Shown here: positions 41,542 through 51,122 of the stretch, piece by piece
How the letters are laid out: every line of letters begins with the position of its first letter
How positions within the stretch are numbered: the first letter of the stretch is position 1
NCBI GenBank assembly: GCA_937899065.1
Contig: CALBPG010000010.1
Location: 1-64,000, forward strand
DNA from: an uncultured Allomuricauda sp.
GTDB taxonomy: Bacteria; Bacteroidota; Bacteroidia; Flavobacteriales; Flavobacteriaceae
Direction: 5' to 3'
Length of the DNA stretch: 64,000 bases
Notes under the pieces: model-generated
Seen by the model: only the letters and a program-made list of their open reading frames with translations
What the model was told of the DNA's origin: nothing
The model's database searches: none
Position numbers and translations under genes: made by a program

Positions 41542-42081
41542 TTACCCTTTCAAGAATCTTCCAATCTCACCCAATTCATCGCCATTGTAATCTGATTTTT
41601 GCAAGGCTTGCATCAGTTGAACGATATGGGCTGGATTCATGTTTTTTCCGAGCACGCGAACGAGAGCAAAACCTTTGTCACGATTGTCCCCGTAAATGAT
41701 GACCTCATCAATGGCATCTTCCTCGCCTAAATACTTTACCACACCTTTGCCGTATTCGGTGTTGATTTTCATGAGTTCCACAAAGTCATCGCCTTTCAAG
41801 ATTTCTTTGACCTTGGCTTTTTCAGCCTTGTAAGTCGAAACGTTTTCTGCAGTCTTTTTAAAGGCCAATAAGTTGAATTTGCGTAAGGAATTCACAGCTT
41901 CTTTTTGCGAGGCGTTCAACTCCATTTGGTCAATTTTCATAATACTCGCTGGAAGGTCTAAGGCGATAAAATCAGGGTTTTCCGAATTATCCACATAATA
42001 TTCTTGCAGGCTCTGTTGTGATGAGCAACCGGCCAAAACGATGGCCACTAGTAGTAAAAGGCCTAAAACATTTCGTTTCAT
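41542..42081 (-). CDS. DUF4252 lipoprotein (copy A)
   Basis: VLAGCSSQQSLQEYYVDNSENPDFIALDLPASIMKI...YGDNRDKGFALVRVLGKNMNPAHIVQLMQAL. Confidence 0.8.
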   Translation of the reverse strand: MKRNVLGLLLLVAIVLAGCSSQQSLQEYYVDNSENPDFIALDLPASIMKIDQMELNASQKEAVNSLRKFNLLAFKKTAENVSTYKAEKAKVKEILKGDDFVELMKINTEYGKGVVKYLGEEDAIDEVIIYGDNRDKGFALVRVLGKNMNPAHIVQLMQALQKSDYNGDELGEIGRFLKG

Positions 42082-42135
42082 GGTTATTAATTTTGATTGA
42101 TGTTCAATGCATTATACTTGTTCATAAGAGTCAAA

Positions 42136-42166
42136 AGACCCGGTTTTGTTACACCGGGCCTTTCAA
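42136..42166 (-). terminator. Probable intrinsic terminator between the DUF4252 genes
   Basis: gacccggttttgttacaccgggcctttc hairpin. Confidence 0.5.
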
Positions 42167-42179
42167 AATCTTTAAACTT

Positions 42180-42719
42180 TTAGTTTTTCTTCCCTGCTTT
42201 ATTCAACTCTTCAGGGAGGTGCATTTTATTCGTCAACGAATTGATTTTGTTCAAGTCGATATCTCCGGTAAGAGACAAAATGACGGTCTCAAAATTTCTA
42301 CCATTGGCTTCAACATCTTTAAGTCCTGTAACGAACATGAGCAATTCACTCACATGGTCGGCATCCTTCCCTTCTTTGATATAGAACTTTACATTGGCAT
42401 CTTTATCCTTGATGCGCATCAGTTCTTCCATAGTAGAGCTTTTAAGATATGTGTTCACAGAAGCACGCATATCTTTTCCGATAGCGGTATCATCCGTAGT
42501 GAATACTTTTAAGCTTTTCAAGCTACTGGCAATGTCCATGAACTCTTTGGCTTCAGGGTCATCGACTTCTACATCGATTTTAGCCAAAAGGTTGAACATG
42601 CTTTTGTTCACGATTACTGAAGTGACCTCATCGAGGTCTTCGTACTTGTCAAAAAGTGATTGCGAAAATCCGAAAAACGGTAAGGCTGCAACCAATACCA
42701 TGACTATTTTAAGTTTCAT
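42180..42719 (-). CDS. DUF4252 secreted protein (copy B)
   Basis: MKLKIVMVLVAALPFFGFSQSLFDKYEDLDEVTSVIVNKSMFNLLAKI. Confidence 0.8.
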   Translation of the reverse strand: MKLKIVMVLVAALPFFGFSQSLFDKYEDLDEVTSVIVNKSMFNLLAKIDVEVDDPEAKEFMDIASSLKSLKVFTTDDTAIGKDMRASVNTYLKSSTMEELMRIKDKDANVKFYIKEGKDADHVSELLMFVTGLKDVEANGRNFETVILSLTGDIDLNKINSLTNKMHLPEELNKAGKKN

Positions 42720-42729
42720 CTTTCTTGTT

Positions 42730-43149
42730 TTAATTGTTGTTGTAGATTTTTTGTTTTGCATTTTCGAACTCCTTTAAGTAGGCTACCTTTTCGGTGCCGC
42801 GACCAAAGTTCTCGGCGAGCAGTTCAAACGCTTTTTTAGTTTCTTGATAAGCATACTCCGCTTCTTTTTGTTCCCGGTATTCGTTACCGAAATACAAACT
42901 AAACGAGAGGAGGGCTACTGCTGCAACGGAAATCCACTGGTACAAACGTGTTTTGGATTTTAATGGAACCTGCCGGGTAAACCGCTCCTTTTTTGCTTCA
43001 GCAAAAAAAACGAACATTGGTCTGTATTGTTCTAAGTGTGGTGCCACACTGTCTTGGGAAAAGTATGTTCTGAGTACTTTTTCCTCTTCAACGGAAGTAG
43101 TCGCTTCAAAGTACTTTTCCAATAATTTTTCTATGTTATCCAACGCCAT
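42730..43149 (-). CDS. Membrane protein, putative anti-sigma-like partner
   Basis: N-terminal LLEKYFEATTSVEEEKVLRTYF, one TM; overlaps the sigma factor gene by 14 bp. Confidence 0.7.
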   Translation of the reverse strand: MALDNIEKLLEKYFEATTSVEEEKVLRTYFSQDSVAPHLEQYRPMFVFFAEAKKERFTRQVPLKSKTRLYQWISVAAVALLSFSLYFGNEYREQKEAEYAYQETKKAFELLAENFGRGTEKVAYLKEFENAKQKIYNNN

Positions 43150-43645
43150 AGCTATGTTTTTTTAATAATGCTTCGCGAACCGTTTTTCGTGCTCTGGACA
43201 AGTTCACCCGTACTGCGGTGGGTTTCATGTTCAATAGTTCGCATATTTCTTCAAACTCGTACTGCTCTATATCTCGCAGTTGTAATATTATCTTTTGTTG
43301 TTCAGGCAATCCTTCCATGATTTTCTCCATCAGCCGTACACTGTCTTCTGCCTCAATCTGTTTTTGCAACGAACGACTCTCGTCTTGATAGTTGCTGTGT
43401 ACCAGCTTCAAATTGCTGGCTTGTTTCGACTTCAATCGGTCCAAACAGAGGTTCTTGGTCATGGTCATTGCGAACGCTTCCACATTTTTATAGCGGTCCA
43501 TACTTTCGTTTTTCGACCAGAGGCGCAACAATACTTCCTGCGTAGCGTCCTCTGCCTCTTCTTTTGAAACCAACAATCGCTTGGCCATACGGTATAGTTT
43601 ATCCTTAAAAGGCATTACTATTTTCAAAAACTCGCTTTGTTGCAT
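43136..43645 (-). CDS. RNA polymerase sigma-70 family (ECF-type) factor
   Basis: EEAEDATQEVLLRLW, LPEQQKIILQLRDIEQYEFEEICELLNMKPTAVRVNLSRARKTVREAL. Confidence 0.9.
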   Translation of the reverse strand: MQQSEFLKIVMPFKDKLYRMAKRLLVSKEEAEDATQEVLLRLWSKNESMDRYKNVEAFAMTMTKNLCLDRLKSKQASNLKLVHSNYQDESRSLQKQIEAEDSVRLMEKIMEGLPEQQKIILQLRDIEQYEFEEICELLNMKPTAVRVNLSRARKTVREALLKKHSYGVG

Positions 43646-43841
43646 GGTCTATGGTTCAGTTTTTTGGGTTTTTTAGACCTCTTACCCTCAAGACGACACA
43701 TATCGAAATTTGTTACAAAAAATTAGAATTTTGAAAAGATGTCTCTAATTTGTTTGCTTCAAAGGAATGGAATTATTGCTCTATTCCACATCCCAAAGGT
43801 AGTTTGGAACAAATTTTGGGGTACTTTATAAAAACACAGCT

Positions 43842-45347
43842 ATGAAAAAATTTATGTTATCTACGGTATGCTTGGGATTATTATTTGCATCCTGTAGTAA
43901 TGATGATGAGGGACAAACCCAAATTCAAAATCCAAACACCAACCTTCCCACGGTTGCTGAATTTCCGAATCAAAACTTTATGTGGCAGGCCATGAACCTC
44001 TGGTATTTTTGGCAGGCTGATGTTAATGATTTAGCGGACGACCGATTTGCGACCAATGCAGAATATGCCGAGTTCCTAAGTCAGAATCCCAACCAAGAAG
44101 ATTTTTTCTACGATATCTGCAATAATCATGTTCGTGTCGTAGGCGACCAGCTAGCGGTTGATAGGTTTAGTGTTGCAAGAAGTAACTATGAAGATTTGGT
44201 AAATAGCCTTGCCGGCGTATCCCGCAGTAACGGGCTAGAATTTGGGATTTTGCGCGTAGCCGATAACAGTGACAATCTTTTTGTATATGTGCAATATGTT
44301 TTGCCTGATTCCGATTCCTCTACAAAAGACATCCATAGAGGAGAAGCTTTTACAAGAGTTAATGGACAACAACTTACTGTAGGAAATTATATTGGTTTAC
44401 TCTTTACAGGGGATGATACTTACACATTGGGTATGGCCAATATTGTGAATGGAGTTTTGGTTGATAGTAACAAAGAAGTAACGCTTACAAAGGTGGAGGG
44501 CTTTCAAGAAAACCCTATTCTAGTAGCAGAAACTTTGGATGTAAACGGTACCAAAATAGCCTACTTGATGTACAACCGCTTCTTAAACGAGTTTGATGAA
44601 GAGCTTAATGAGGCCTTTGGCAAGTTTGTAGCGGACGGCGCTACAGAATTGGTGTTGGATATGCGGTACAACCCAGGAGGCTCTGTAAATACCTCAAGAC
44701 TTTTATCTAGTATGGTGCACAGTACGGACGTAAACAAATTGTATTTGCGTCAGCGATGGAACAGTAAAATTCAAGACCAATTGAGTCAAGCACAACTAGA
44801 AGATTATTTTGCCAATACCACCCCAGGTGGAGCACCAATCAACTCATTAAATTTATCAACGGTTTATGTTTTGGCCACTAACGACTCAGCTTCGGCGAGC
44901 GAGCTCGTTATGAATGGACTAGCCCCTTATGTAAATGTGGTCCATATTGGCGAAACTACAAGTGGTAAAAATGAATTTTCCATTACACTTGTTGCTGATT
45001 CAGGCAATTCGTTTATTTACAGTCCAAGTAGGGAAAATCAAATCGACCCAGAAGTGGCTTGGGGACTTCAACCTCTGGTGGGCCGGAATGAAAACGCAGA
45101 CGGTTTTTTCGACTATACTGCTGGCCTTTCTCCTACGATACCTTTAGAAGAGGATTTAACCAATTTGGGTATTTTGGGTGATGTGAACGAACCTTTATTG
45201 GCAAGGGCAATACAACAAATCACAGGAACTACAACTAGGCGTAGTTTCGATGTGCAAATGCCAATAAAAAGGTTTATTAGCTCCGGTGCCATGACCGGCA
45301 TGGGGGACCGGATGTTCTTGGATAAAGATTTATCCCTCGAAAAATAA
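43842..45347 (+). CDS. S41-family C-terminal-processing peptidase, lipoprotein
   Basis: LFASCSNDDEG lipobox; LVLDMRYNPGGSV; NDSASASELVMNGLAPY; IGETTSGKNEF. Confidence 0.9.
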   Translation: MKKFMLSTVCLGLLFASCSNDDEGQTQIQNPNTNLPTVAEFPNQNFMWQAMNLWYFWQADVNDLADDRFATNAEYAEFLSQNPNQEDFFYDICNNHVRVVGDQLAVDRFSVARSNYEDLVNSLAGVSRSNGLEFGILRVADNSDNLFVYVQYVLPDSDSSTKDIHRGEAFTRVNGQQLTVGNYIGLLFTGDDTYTLGMANIVNGVLVDSNKEVTLTKVEGFQENPILVAETLDVNGTKIAYLMYNRFLNEFDEELNEAFGKFVADGATELVLDMRYNPGGSVNTSRLLSSMVHSTDVNKLYLRQRWNSKIQDQLSQAQLEDYFANTTPGGAPINSLNLSTVYVLATNDSASASELVMNGLAPYVNVVHIGETTSGKNEFSITLVADSGNSFIYSPSRENQIDPEVAWGLQPLVGRNENADGFFDYTAGLSPTIPLEEDLTNLGILGDVNEPLLARAIQQITGTTTRRSFDVQMPIKRFISSGAMTGMGDRMFLDKDLSLEK

Positions 45348-45373
45348 AAAAGCGGCCTTTGGCCGCTTTTCTT
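45347..45373. terminator. Bidirectional intrinsic terminator
   Basis: aaaaaagcggcc-ttt-ggccgcttttctttt between convergent genes. Confidence 0.88.
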
Positions 45374-45388
45374 TTGCAATATTCTTTT

Positions 45389-46789
45389 TTAAAAGGAGAA
45401 AGCTCCGTTGAAGTAAACACCTCCAGGAATAATCGACACATCCAATGATTCGGTGAGTGAATTATCGGAGAGGTTGTAGATTTCCAATGAGCCGTCACTT
45501 GCAAAGTCTTTCGCATCTACGCCTTACTAGCTTCCATTGATTACGGTCATGTTATAGAAGGCGACACCTGTGATTTCTGCTGATGTTTGAAAATCCATAT
45601 CAGAAACATCAAGTTTGAAAACACTTCCACTCAACAGATAATAGAGAGAATTACCATCCACTGAAAGATAGTTGGGATGTTCGGTTCGGCTAAACTCAAA
45701 CGTTTCTTCCACCGTGTTGGTGGCTAAATCAATTTTATCCAATTGACCTGCAGTCTCATTTCCGGTAAACGCTGGATTCCCTCCAGACAATACCCACAGC
45801 TCATCATTGACCAATTGCATGGAGTTAGGCCTGTCCGCCACCGTAATAGGAGCGCCAGCAGTATTCGTAGCGGCGTCAATCACTGAAACAATGTTGTTTT
45901 GATTGAATCCACCCTGGTGGGCAACATACAACGTATTTCCATTGTTTACTATCCATTCTGGACCTTCTGGCACTGGAATGGTAGATTCGACAGTTATATT
46001 CGTCAAATCAATTACCGCTATATAATCATCATCGGGGTTGGAGCCGTCACCCCAGTTGGTGACGTAACCCTTGTCATTGGCAAAAGTGATGTATCTCGGA
46101 TTTAGTAATCCGGTATCCACTGTTCCAACCGACTCAAAGCTAAATCGGTTAACTACTTCTACCTTTTGGGAATTATTGACCACGATATAGGCCAAATCCC
46201 CATCGAAGGCCATACTTTGGGCAACATCTCCTAAGGCTTCGCCAGTAATGTCATTGAAAATGCCGTTGGTTACGGAAGAAAGGTCTTCAGAAACAAAAGA
46301 GACAGACGCGTTACCACCAAAGAAATTCCCTTCGTGAAGCACAAGAATACCATTTTCAAAAGCAAAAGAATCATTATCCGTAATCGTTATGGTCACGGAG
46401 TTGTTTGAGGATATGAAACCAGATGCACCACTCACATCAGTCAGCGTTATGATGATTTCCTCATTTTCTTCTACAATATCGTCGTCGTTTAATACAAAGT
46501 CTTGGGTAACACTGCTTTGACCTACTCCCAGGGTCAAGGTTCCAAGGAGTAAGGTAAAATCTTCCCCTTCGGTCGCCGAGCCAGAAACTTCAAAGGTGAG
46601 TACCACGTCGGTTGAAAAAGTATCTGTTGTGCTAAAAGTGAGGGTTACAATACCATCCCCTTCACTGAAAGTATCTTGTGTCGTAGAGACACTTACTCCA
46701 GGTGCAAGGGGCTGGTCATCATCGTCACTACAGGCGACAAAAAGCAATCCAATTAAAGCCGTTGCTAAAAAAAATCGAGTGTTCTTCAT
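45389..46789 (-). pseudogene. Calx-beta + YncE/DUF5074-like lipoprotein of the B12 locus, interrupted by tandem stops at 45524-45529
   Basis: 420-aa ORF ends ...FYNMTVINGS then TAG TAA, and the frame continues GVDAKDFASDGSLEIYNLSDNSLTESLDVSIIPGGVYFNGAFSF to TAA at 45389; the total length is 467 codons. Confidence 0.85.
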
Positions 46790-46790
46790 T

Positions 46791-48623
46791 TCAAAAATTT
46801 AATACTAATTGGGTTTGAATATTTCTATTGGGCATAGGCCGAAATGCAATGTTTTCGTAGTATGTATTAAACACATTGTTTACAGTTAAGCCTAAGCGAT
46901 ATTGAAATTTTCCAGAAGTTTTGAGCGCATAGGTCACTCCAGCATTGGCTACTTGAAAGCCTTCCAGTTCACCACCAATGATTCGGACGGCACCATTGTA
47001 CAAATGCTGATAAAAAGTTCCAAAATTGCCAAAACGGTAGGCTACAGAGGCGTTTCCACTATGAAAGGGCACATATATTAGCTGCTCGCTTGTTGCTCTA
47101 TCCTCTGAAACCGTGTAGGCATAGTTTGCCCGAAAATCAATTTCATGTTTTTTTCCAAAGGATTGTTGGTATCCAATCTCAACTTCAGCGCCGTAGATTT
47201 GAACATCATCCACATTTACGGGTGACCAGATTCCAGTTAAATTGGGCAACCAGCGAATCATGTCTTCTGTGGCAATGTAGTAAGTATTCAATCGGGCTGT
47301 GAAGGTATTCCAAGTCAATTGGTGCCCTAGGTCCAACTGGTAGGATTGCTCGGGCCGCAAATCCAAATTACCTCCTGGTTGCCAGTATAAGTCATTAAAC
47401 GTGGGTAATCGAAAGTTTCTGGAAGCGTTCATCAATAGTTTATAGGCTTTGCCAAAATCATAACTACCATCCACAGAAAAGACTACTGGACTAGAAAAAT
47501 CAGATGAGAAATCCTGCCGCGCACTAACATTGTACCTGAGCTTCTCGGTTACTTTGTGTTTCAGCAAAGCGGTAACCGCGAAGTCATTTCGGTTTGGAGC
47601 GCCAAAATTACTTCCATTGCTCATGAAGTTGTTGTATTCCAAAAAGGAGTTTAACCTAAAAGCGTCTGAAAGTTCAACATCCAGTGCGTATCGAGCCAAC
47701 AAGGTTGTAACCCTTCCTTCAGAAAAGAAATCCGAATCTTTGTTCTCAAAGTATTTAAAGGCATCATACAAATGGGCAGCTTTTACGCTATGGGTTGCTT
47801 TATTCCCCAGTTTTGACCATTCCAATTGTGTTCTGTGTTGGTCGTCTTCATATCTACTGCGCCCCGGAGCAACTAAAGTCCCAGAAAGGTTTCGGTCTCC
47901 AATAAAACTTTGGTGATACAACCTTAACACTTGGTCATCTTTCAAAAGATAACCTGCGTTGAAGTTGAAATTCACATGCTCAAACTCCCCATTGGTATTT
48001 CTCTCGTCTGTTTCAAGAAACACATAATCGTTATCAGAACTGTTGTAGTTGACTCCAAAACTCGAAGACCATTTTCCGGTGCCAAAACTATTACTGTAAT
48101 TCACGCTTCGGGTATCAAAACTACCGTAACCAGAAACCACCTGATGCTCAAAATGCTTCTCGAACTTCAAATCGTTGTTCAAATGAACTGTTCCGCCGAT
48201 AGCTCCAGTACCAAACTGTACACTACCCCCGCCACTTCGGATGGCTACCGAACTATAATTTAACGGATTAACTGTGTTGAAATCAACTTGACCATTGAGT
48301 TGGGAGTTGATATTGATTCCGTTCCAAACCACTGCCGTGTGCGATGCATTTGTTCCCCGAAAAGCAGGTGAAGACACCATACCCAATCCATTTTCCTTAA
48401 AGTAGATGTTACTGTTGAACCGCAGCAAAGAAGTCATAAAAACACCATTGCGTTGTATGGTGCTGTCCTTTAATTCCAAGACTTTGTGACCATCAGCATA
48501 ACGACGCAATCGTGTGTCGGACACGACCACCTCATCCAAATTTTGGATGGGAAATTCCTGTGCAACAAGTGCAAGACAGGGGAATAAACATCCCAATGCT
48601 ATTAGAAGGTATCTTATACTCAT
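46791..48623 (-). CDS. btuB: TonB-dependent vitamin B12 receptor, BtuB-like
   Basis: LDEVVVSDTRLRRYADGHKVLELKDS, plug and barrel; directly downstream of a cobalamin riboswitch. Confidence 0.85.
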   Translation of the reverse strand: MSIRYLLIALGCLFPCLALVAQEFPIQNLDEVVVSDTRLRRYADGHKVLELKDSTIQRNGVFMTSLLRFNSNIYFKENGLGMVSSPAFRGTNASHTAVVWNGININSQLNGQVDFNTVNPLNYSSVAIRSGGGSVQFGTGAIGGTVHLNNDLKFEKHFEHQVVSGYGSFDTRSVNYSNSFGTGKWSSSFGVNYNSSDNDYVFLETDERNTNGEFEHVNFNFNAGYLLKDDQVLRLYHQSFIGDRNLSGTLVAPGRSRYEDDQHRTQLEWSKLGNKATHSVKAAHLYDAFKYFENKDSDFFSEGRVTTLLARYALDVELSDAFRLNSFLEYNNFMSNGSNFGAPNRNDFAVTALLKHKVTEKLRYNVSARQDFSSDFSSPVVFSVDGSYDFGKAYKLLMNASRNFRLPTFNDLYWQPGGNLDLRPEQSYQLDLGHQLTWNTFTARLNTYYIATEDMIRWLPNLTGIWSPVNVDDVQIYGAEVEIGYQQSFGKKHEIDFRANYAYTVSEDRATSEQLIYVPFHSGNASVAYRFGNFGTFYQHLYNGAVRIIGGELEGFQVANAGVTYALKTSGKFQYRLGLTVNNVFNTYYENIAFRPMPNRNIQTQLVLNF

Positions 48624-48666
48624 AACCGTAAACCCTTATCCCGAAGGTTTTAAGTTTTGTTAAATT

Positions 48667-48858
48667 TGGCAGGTCTCCTGGCTTGTCCAGTCGAATTAAC
48701 CTTCCCATTCTTTCGAACAGTGGCATGAAGAAATTCAACCCTTTCTTGAAGAAAGAAAGCATGCTTAAAGCACACCATGAACTTACAGTTGCGGGAACAG
48801 CTTTGGTTTTACACCAAATTCCCTTTTAATCCCTTGATGCGGCACCAAGGGAACCAAA
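48667..48858 (-). promoter_or_regulatory. Cobalamin riboswitch
   Basis: - strand reads GGTTCCCTTGGTGCCGC...AAAGGGAATTTGGTGTAAAACCAAAGCTGTTCCCGCAACTGTAAG...CATGCCACTGTTC...GAATGGGAAGG...GACAAGCCAGGAGACCTGCC, containing the B12 box and core motifs. Confidence 0.97.
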
Positions 48859-48916
48859 ATTCTCAGCGAAAGTAAGGATTCTGTTTAATCTTTTCTCCCA
48901 AAAAATCAAATAAGCT

Positions 48917-48924
48917 TACTTTTG
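48917..48924 (+). promoter_or_regulatory. -7 element (TACTTTTG) for the btuF-like operon
   Basis: TAnnTTTG match ending 5 nt before the ATG at 48930. Confidence 0.45.
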
Positions 48925-48929
48925 GTTTC

Positions 48930-50087
48930 ATGGTAAGAACCCTATCTCTTTCAAAAGTTTTACTGGCCCTCACTATGCTTATTGTGCTCAGCTGTAAGTC
49001 CAAAAACGAGACAAAGCCTGTTGAACAAACCAAAATTGAAAACCCACTTACTTATGCTTCGGGATTTACCATAGAACGGTTTTCAGATTATACGGTAATC
49101 GAGGTAAATTCTCCTTGGCCAGGGGCCGATAAGACCTACACTTATGCACTTGTCCCAAAGGAAAAACTACCTTCAATAACCCTACCGAAAGAAAAATACG
49201 ATGCCATTATCGCGACTCCAGTCAACCGAGTTGTTGCAACGGCCACCACTCATATTGCGGCTCTGGAACAGCTTGGGGTTCTGGATAAATTGGTTGGCTT
49301 TCCCAATACGGATTACATTTCTTTACCACAAGCTAGAAAACGAATTGAAACGGGTGATATCAAGGACTTAGGCGCAAACGAAATGCTGAATACCGAAATG
49401 GTACTTCAGCTTCAACCCGATTTGGTAATAGGCTTCGCCATCAACGCTTCTAACAAATCATACCAAACTTTGGAGAATGCGGGTATTCCCATAGTTCTGA
49501 ATGGCGATTGGACGGAACAGACTCCGTTAGGCAAAGCCGAATGGATTAAGTTTTTTGCCCCCTTTTTTGATAAGGACACCTTAGCAGATAATCACTTTAA
49601 TGAAATCGAAACCAACTACAGTGAAGCCAAAACGTTGGCGAAGAATACCAAAAACATACCTACGGTTTTGATTGGTGGATTATTTAAAGATGTATGGTAC
49701 GTTTCTGGTGGTAAAAGTTGGATGGCGCAATTTCTAAGTGATGCCAATGCCAACTATTTATGGAGTGATACTGAAGAAACAGGAGGTATTGGATTAAGCG
49801 TTGAAAGTGTTCTGGAAAAAGGGCAATCAGCAGATTTCTGGTTCAATCCCTCTATGCACAAATCTTATGAAGAGATGAAGACCGCCAGTCCTCATTATGA
49901 GCGTTTTATGGCCTTTCAAGACCAGAGAATTTTTTCCAACAGCATGAAAACAGGAGAAACGGGAGGCACCTTGTTCTTTGAACAAGGCCCTTTACGCCCA
50001 GATTTGGTATTGAAAGATTTGATTTCCATCTTGCATCCCGAAGTTTTGGAGAATCATACCTTGCAGTTCTTTGGACCAATTGATTAA
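48930..50087 (+). CDS. ABC transporter substrate-binding lipoprotein, cobalamin/siderophore (BtuF-like)
   Basis: IVLSCKSKNE lipobox; RVVATATTHIAALEQLGVLDKLVGFPNTDYI; LQPDLVIGF. Confidence 0.85.
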   Translation: MVRTLSLSKVLLALTMLIVLSCKSKNETKPVEQTKIENPLTYASGFTIERFSDYTVIEVNSPWPGADKTYTYALVPKEKLPSITLPKEKYDAIIATPVNRVVATATTHIAALEQLGVLDKLVGFPNTDYISLPQARKRIETGDIKDLGANEMLNTEMVLQLQPDLVIGFAINASNKSYQTLENAGIPIVLNGDWTEQTPLGKAEWIKFFAPFFDKDTLADNHFNEIETNYSEAKTLAKNTKNIPTVLIGGLFKDVWYVSGGKSWMAQFLSDANANYLWSDTEETGGIGLSVESVLEKGQSADFWFNPSMHKSYEEMKTASPHYERFMAFQDQRIFSNSMKTGETGGTLFFEQGPLRPDLVLKDLISILHPEVLENHTLQFFGPID

Positions 50088-51119
50088 ATGGGGGACACAA
50101 AGGCATATCGCATTACATTTCTGGGCTTGGCCATCGTTTTGACGCTCACGTTTTTTTTGAATATTTCGTTGGGCTCTGTAGCAATCCCCCCTATACAAAC
50201 CCTAAAATCCCTCATTGGTCAAGCTCCGGATGTCCCCTCATGGGATTACATCATCTGGAATTACCGAATTCCAAAAGCGTTAACTGCAATTCTGGTCGGC
50301 GGAGGACTTTCCATCAGCGGGTTACTGATGCAAACTTTGTTTCGCAATCCCCTGGCAGGACCTTTCGTTTTGGGAATCAGTTCAGGGGCTAGTTTAGGAG
50401 CAGCCCTTTTCCTCATGGGCGCTACAAGTGCGAACGTAATGGCTTTTTCTGGATTTTTCAACGATATCTCATTAGCTGCTGCGGCAAGCATTGGAAGTTT
50501 CGCTGTGCTTTTCGTGGTCGTTTTGGTAGCGAACCGCGTTAGAGATACTATGGCTCTTTTGATTATAGGCCTAATGTTCGGAAGTATCACCGCCGCCATA
50601 GTCAGCATCTTGGCTTATTTCTCAAGCGCTGAAGATTTACAACGTTTTGTGTTTTGGTCCTTTGGAAGCCTTGGGGATTTATCGTACCCCCAAATTGGTT
50701 TGCTCGCTACCATTAGTGGGATAGGCCTATTACTGTCCATTGCTGCGCTAAAGGCCTTAAATGCATTATTATTGGGAGAACAGTATGCCAATAGTATGGG
50801 TATTTCCATGAAAACGACTAGATTCACTATTATCTGTGCCACTGGGCTTTTTGCTGGAGGAATCACGGCCTTTGTTGGCCCAATTGGTTTTGTAGGGCTA
50901 GCTGTCCCTCATTTAACTCGCCAGATTTTCAAAACCATGGACCATAGAGTTCTATTGCCAGCCGTTTTTGGATATGGCGCGATACTCATGCTTCTTTGTG
51001 ATATTTTGGCACAACTCCCTACTTCGGAAAGTGTTTTGCCCATCAACGCGATAACCTCATTAGTAGGTGCCCCCGTGGTGATTTGGTTGTTGATTCGAAA
51101 ACGAAAAATAGTATTCTAA
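50088..51119 (+). CDS. FecCD/BtuC-family ABC permease
   Basis: YRIPKALTAILVGGGLSISGLLMQTLFRNPLAGPFVLGISSGASLGAAL; GPIGFVGLAVPHLTR. Confidence 0.92.
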   Translation: MGDTKAYRITFLGLAIVLTLTFFLNISLGSVAIPPIQTLKSLIGQAPDVPSWDYIIWNYRIPKALTAILVGGGLSISGLLMQTLFRNPLAGPFVLGISSGASLGAALFLMGATSANVMAFSGFFNDISLAAAASIGSFAVLFVVVLVANRVRDTMALLIIGLMFGSITAAIVSILAYFSSAEDLQRFVFWSFGSLGDLSYPQIGLLATISGIGLLLSIAALKALNALLLGEQYANSMGISMKTTRFTIICATGLFAGGITAFVGPIGFVGLAVPHLTRQIFKTMDHRVLLPAVFGYGAILMLLCDILAQLPTSESVLPINAITSLVGAPVVIWLLIRKRKIVF

Positions 51120-51122
51120 GGC

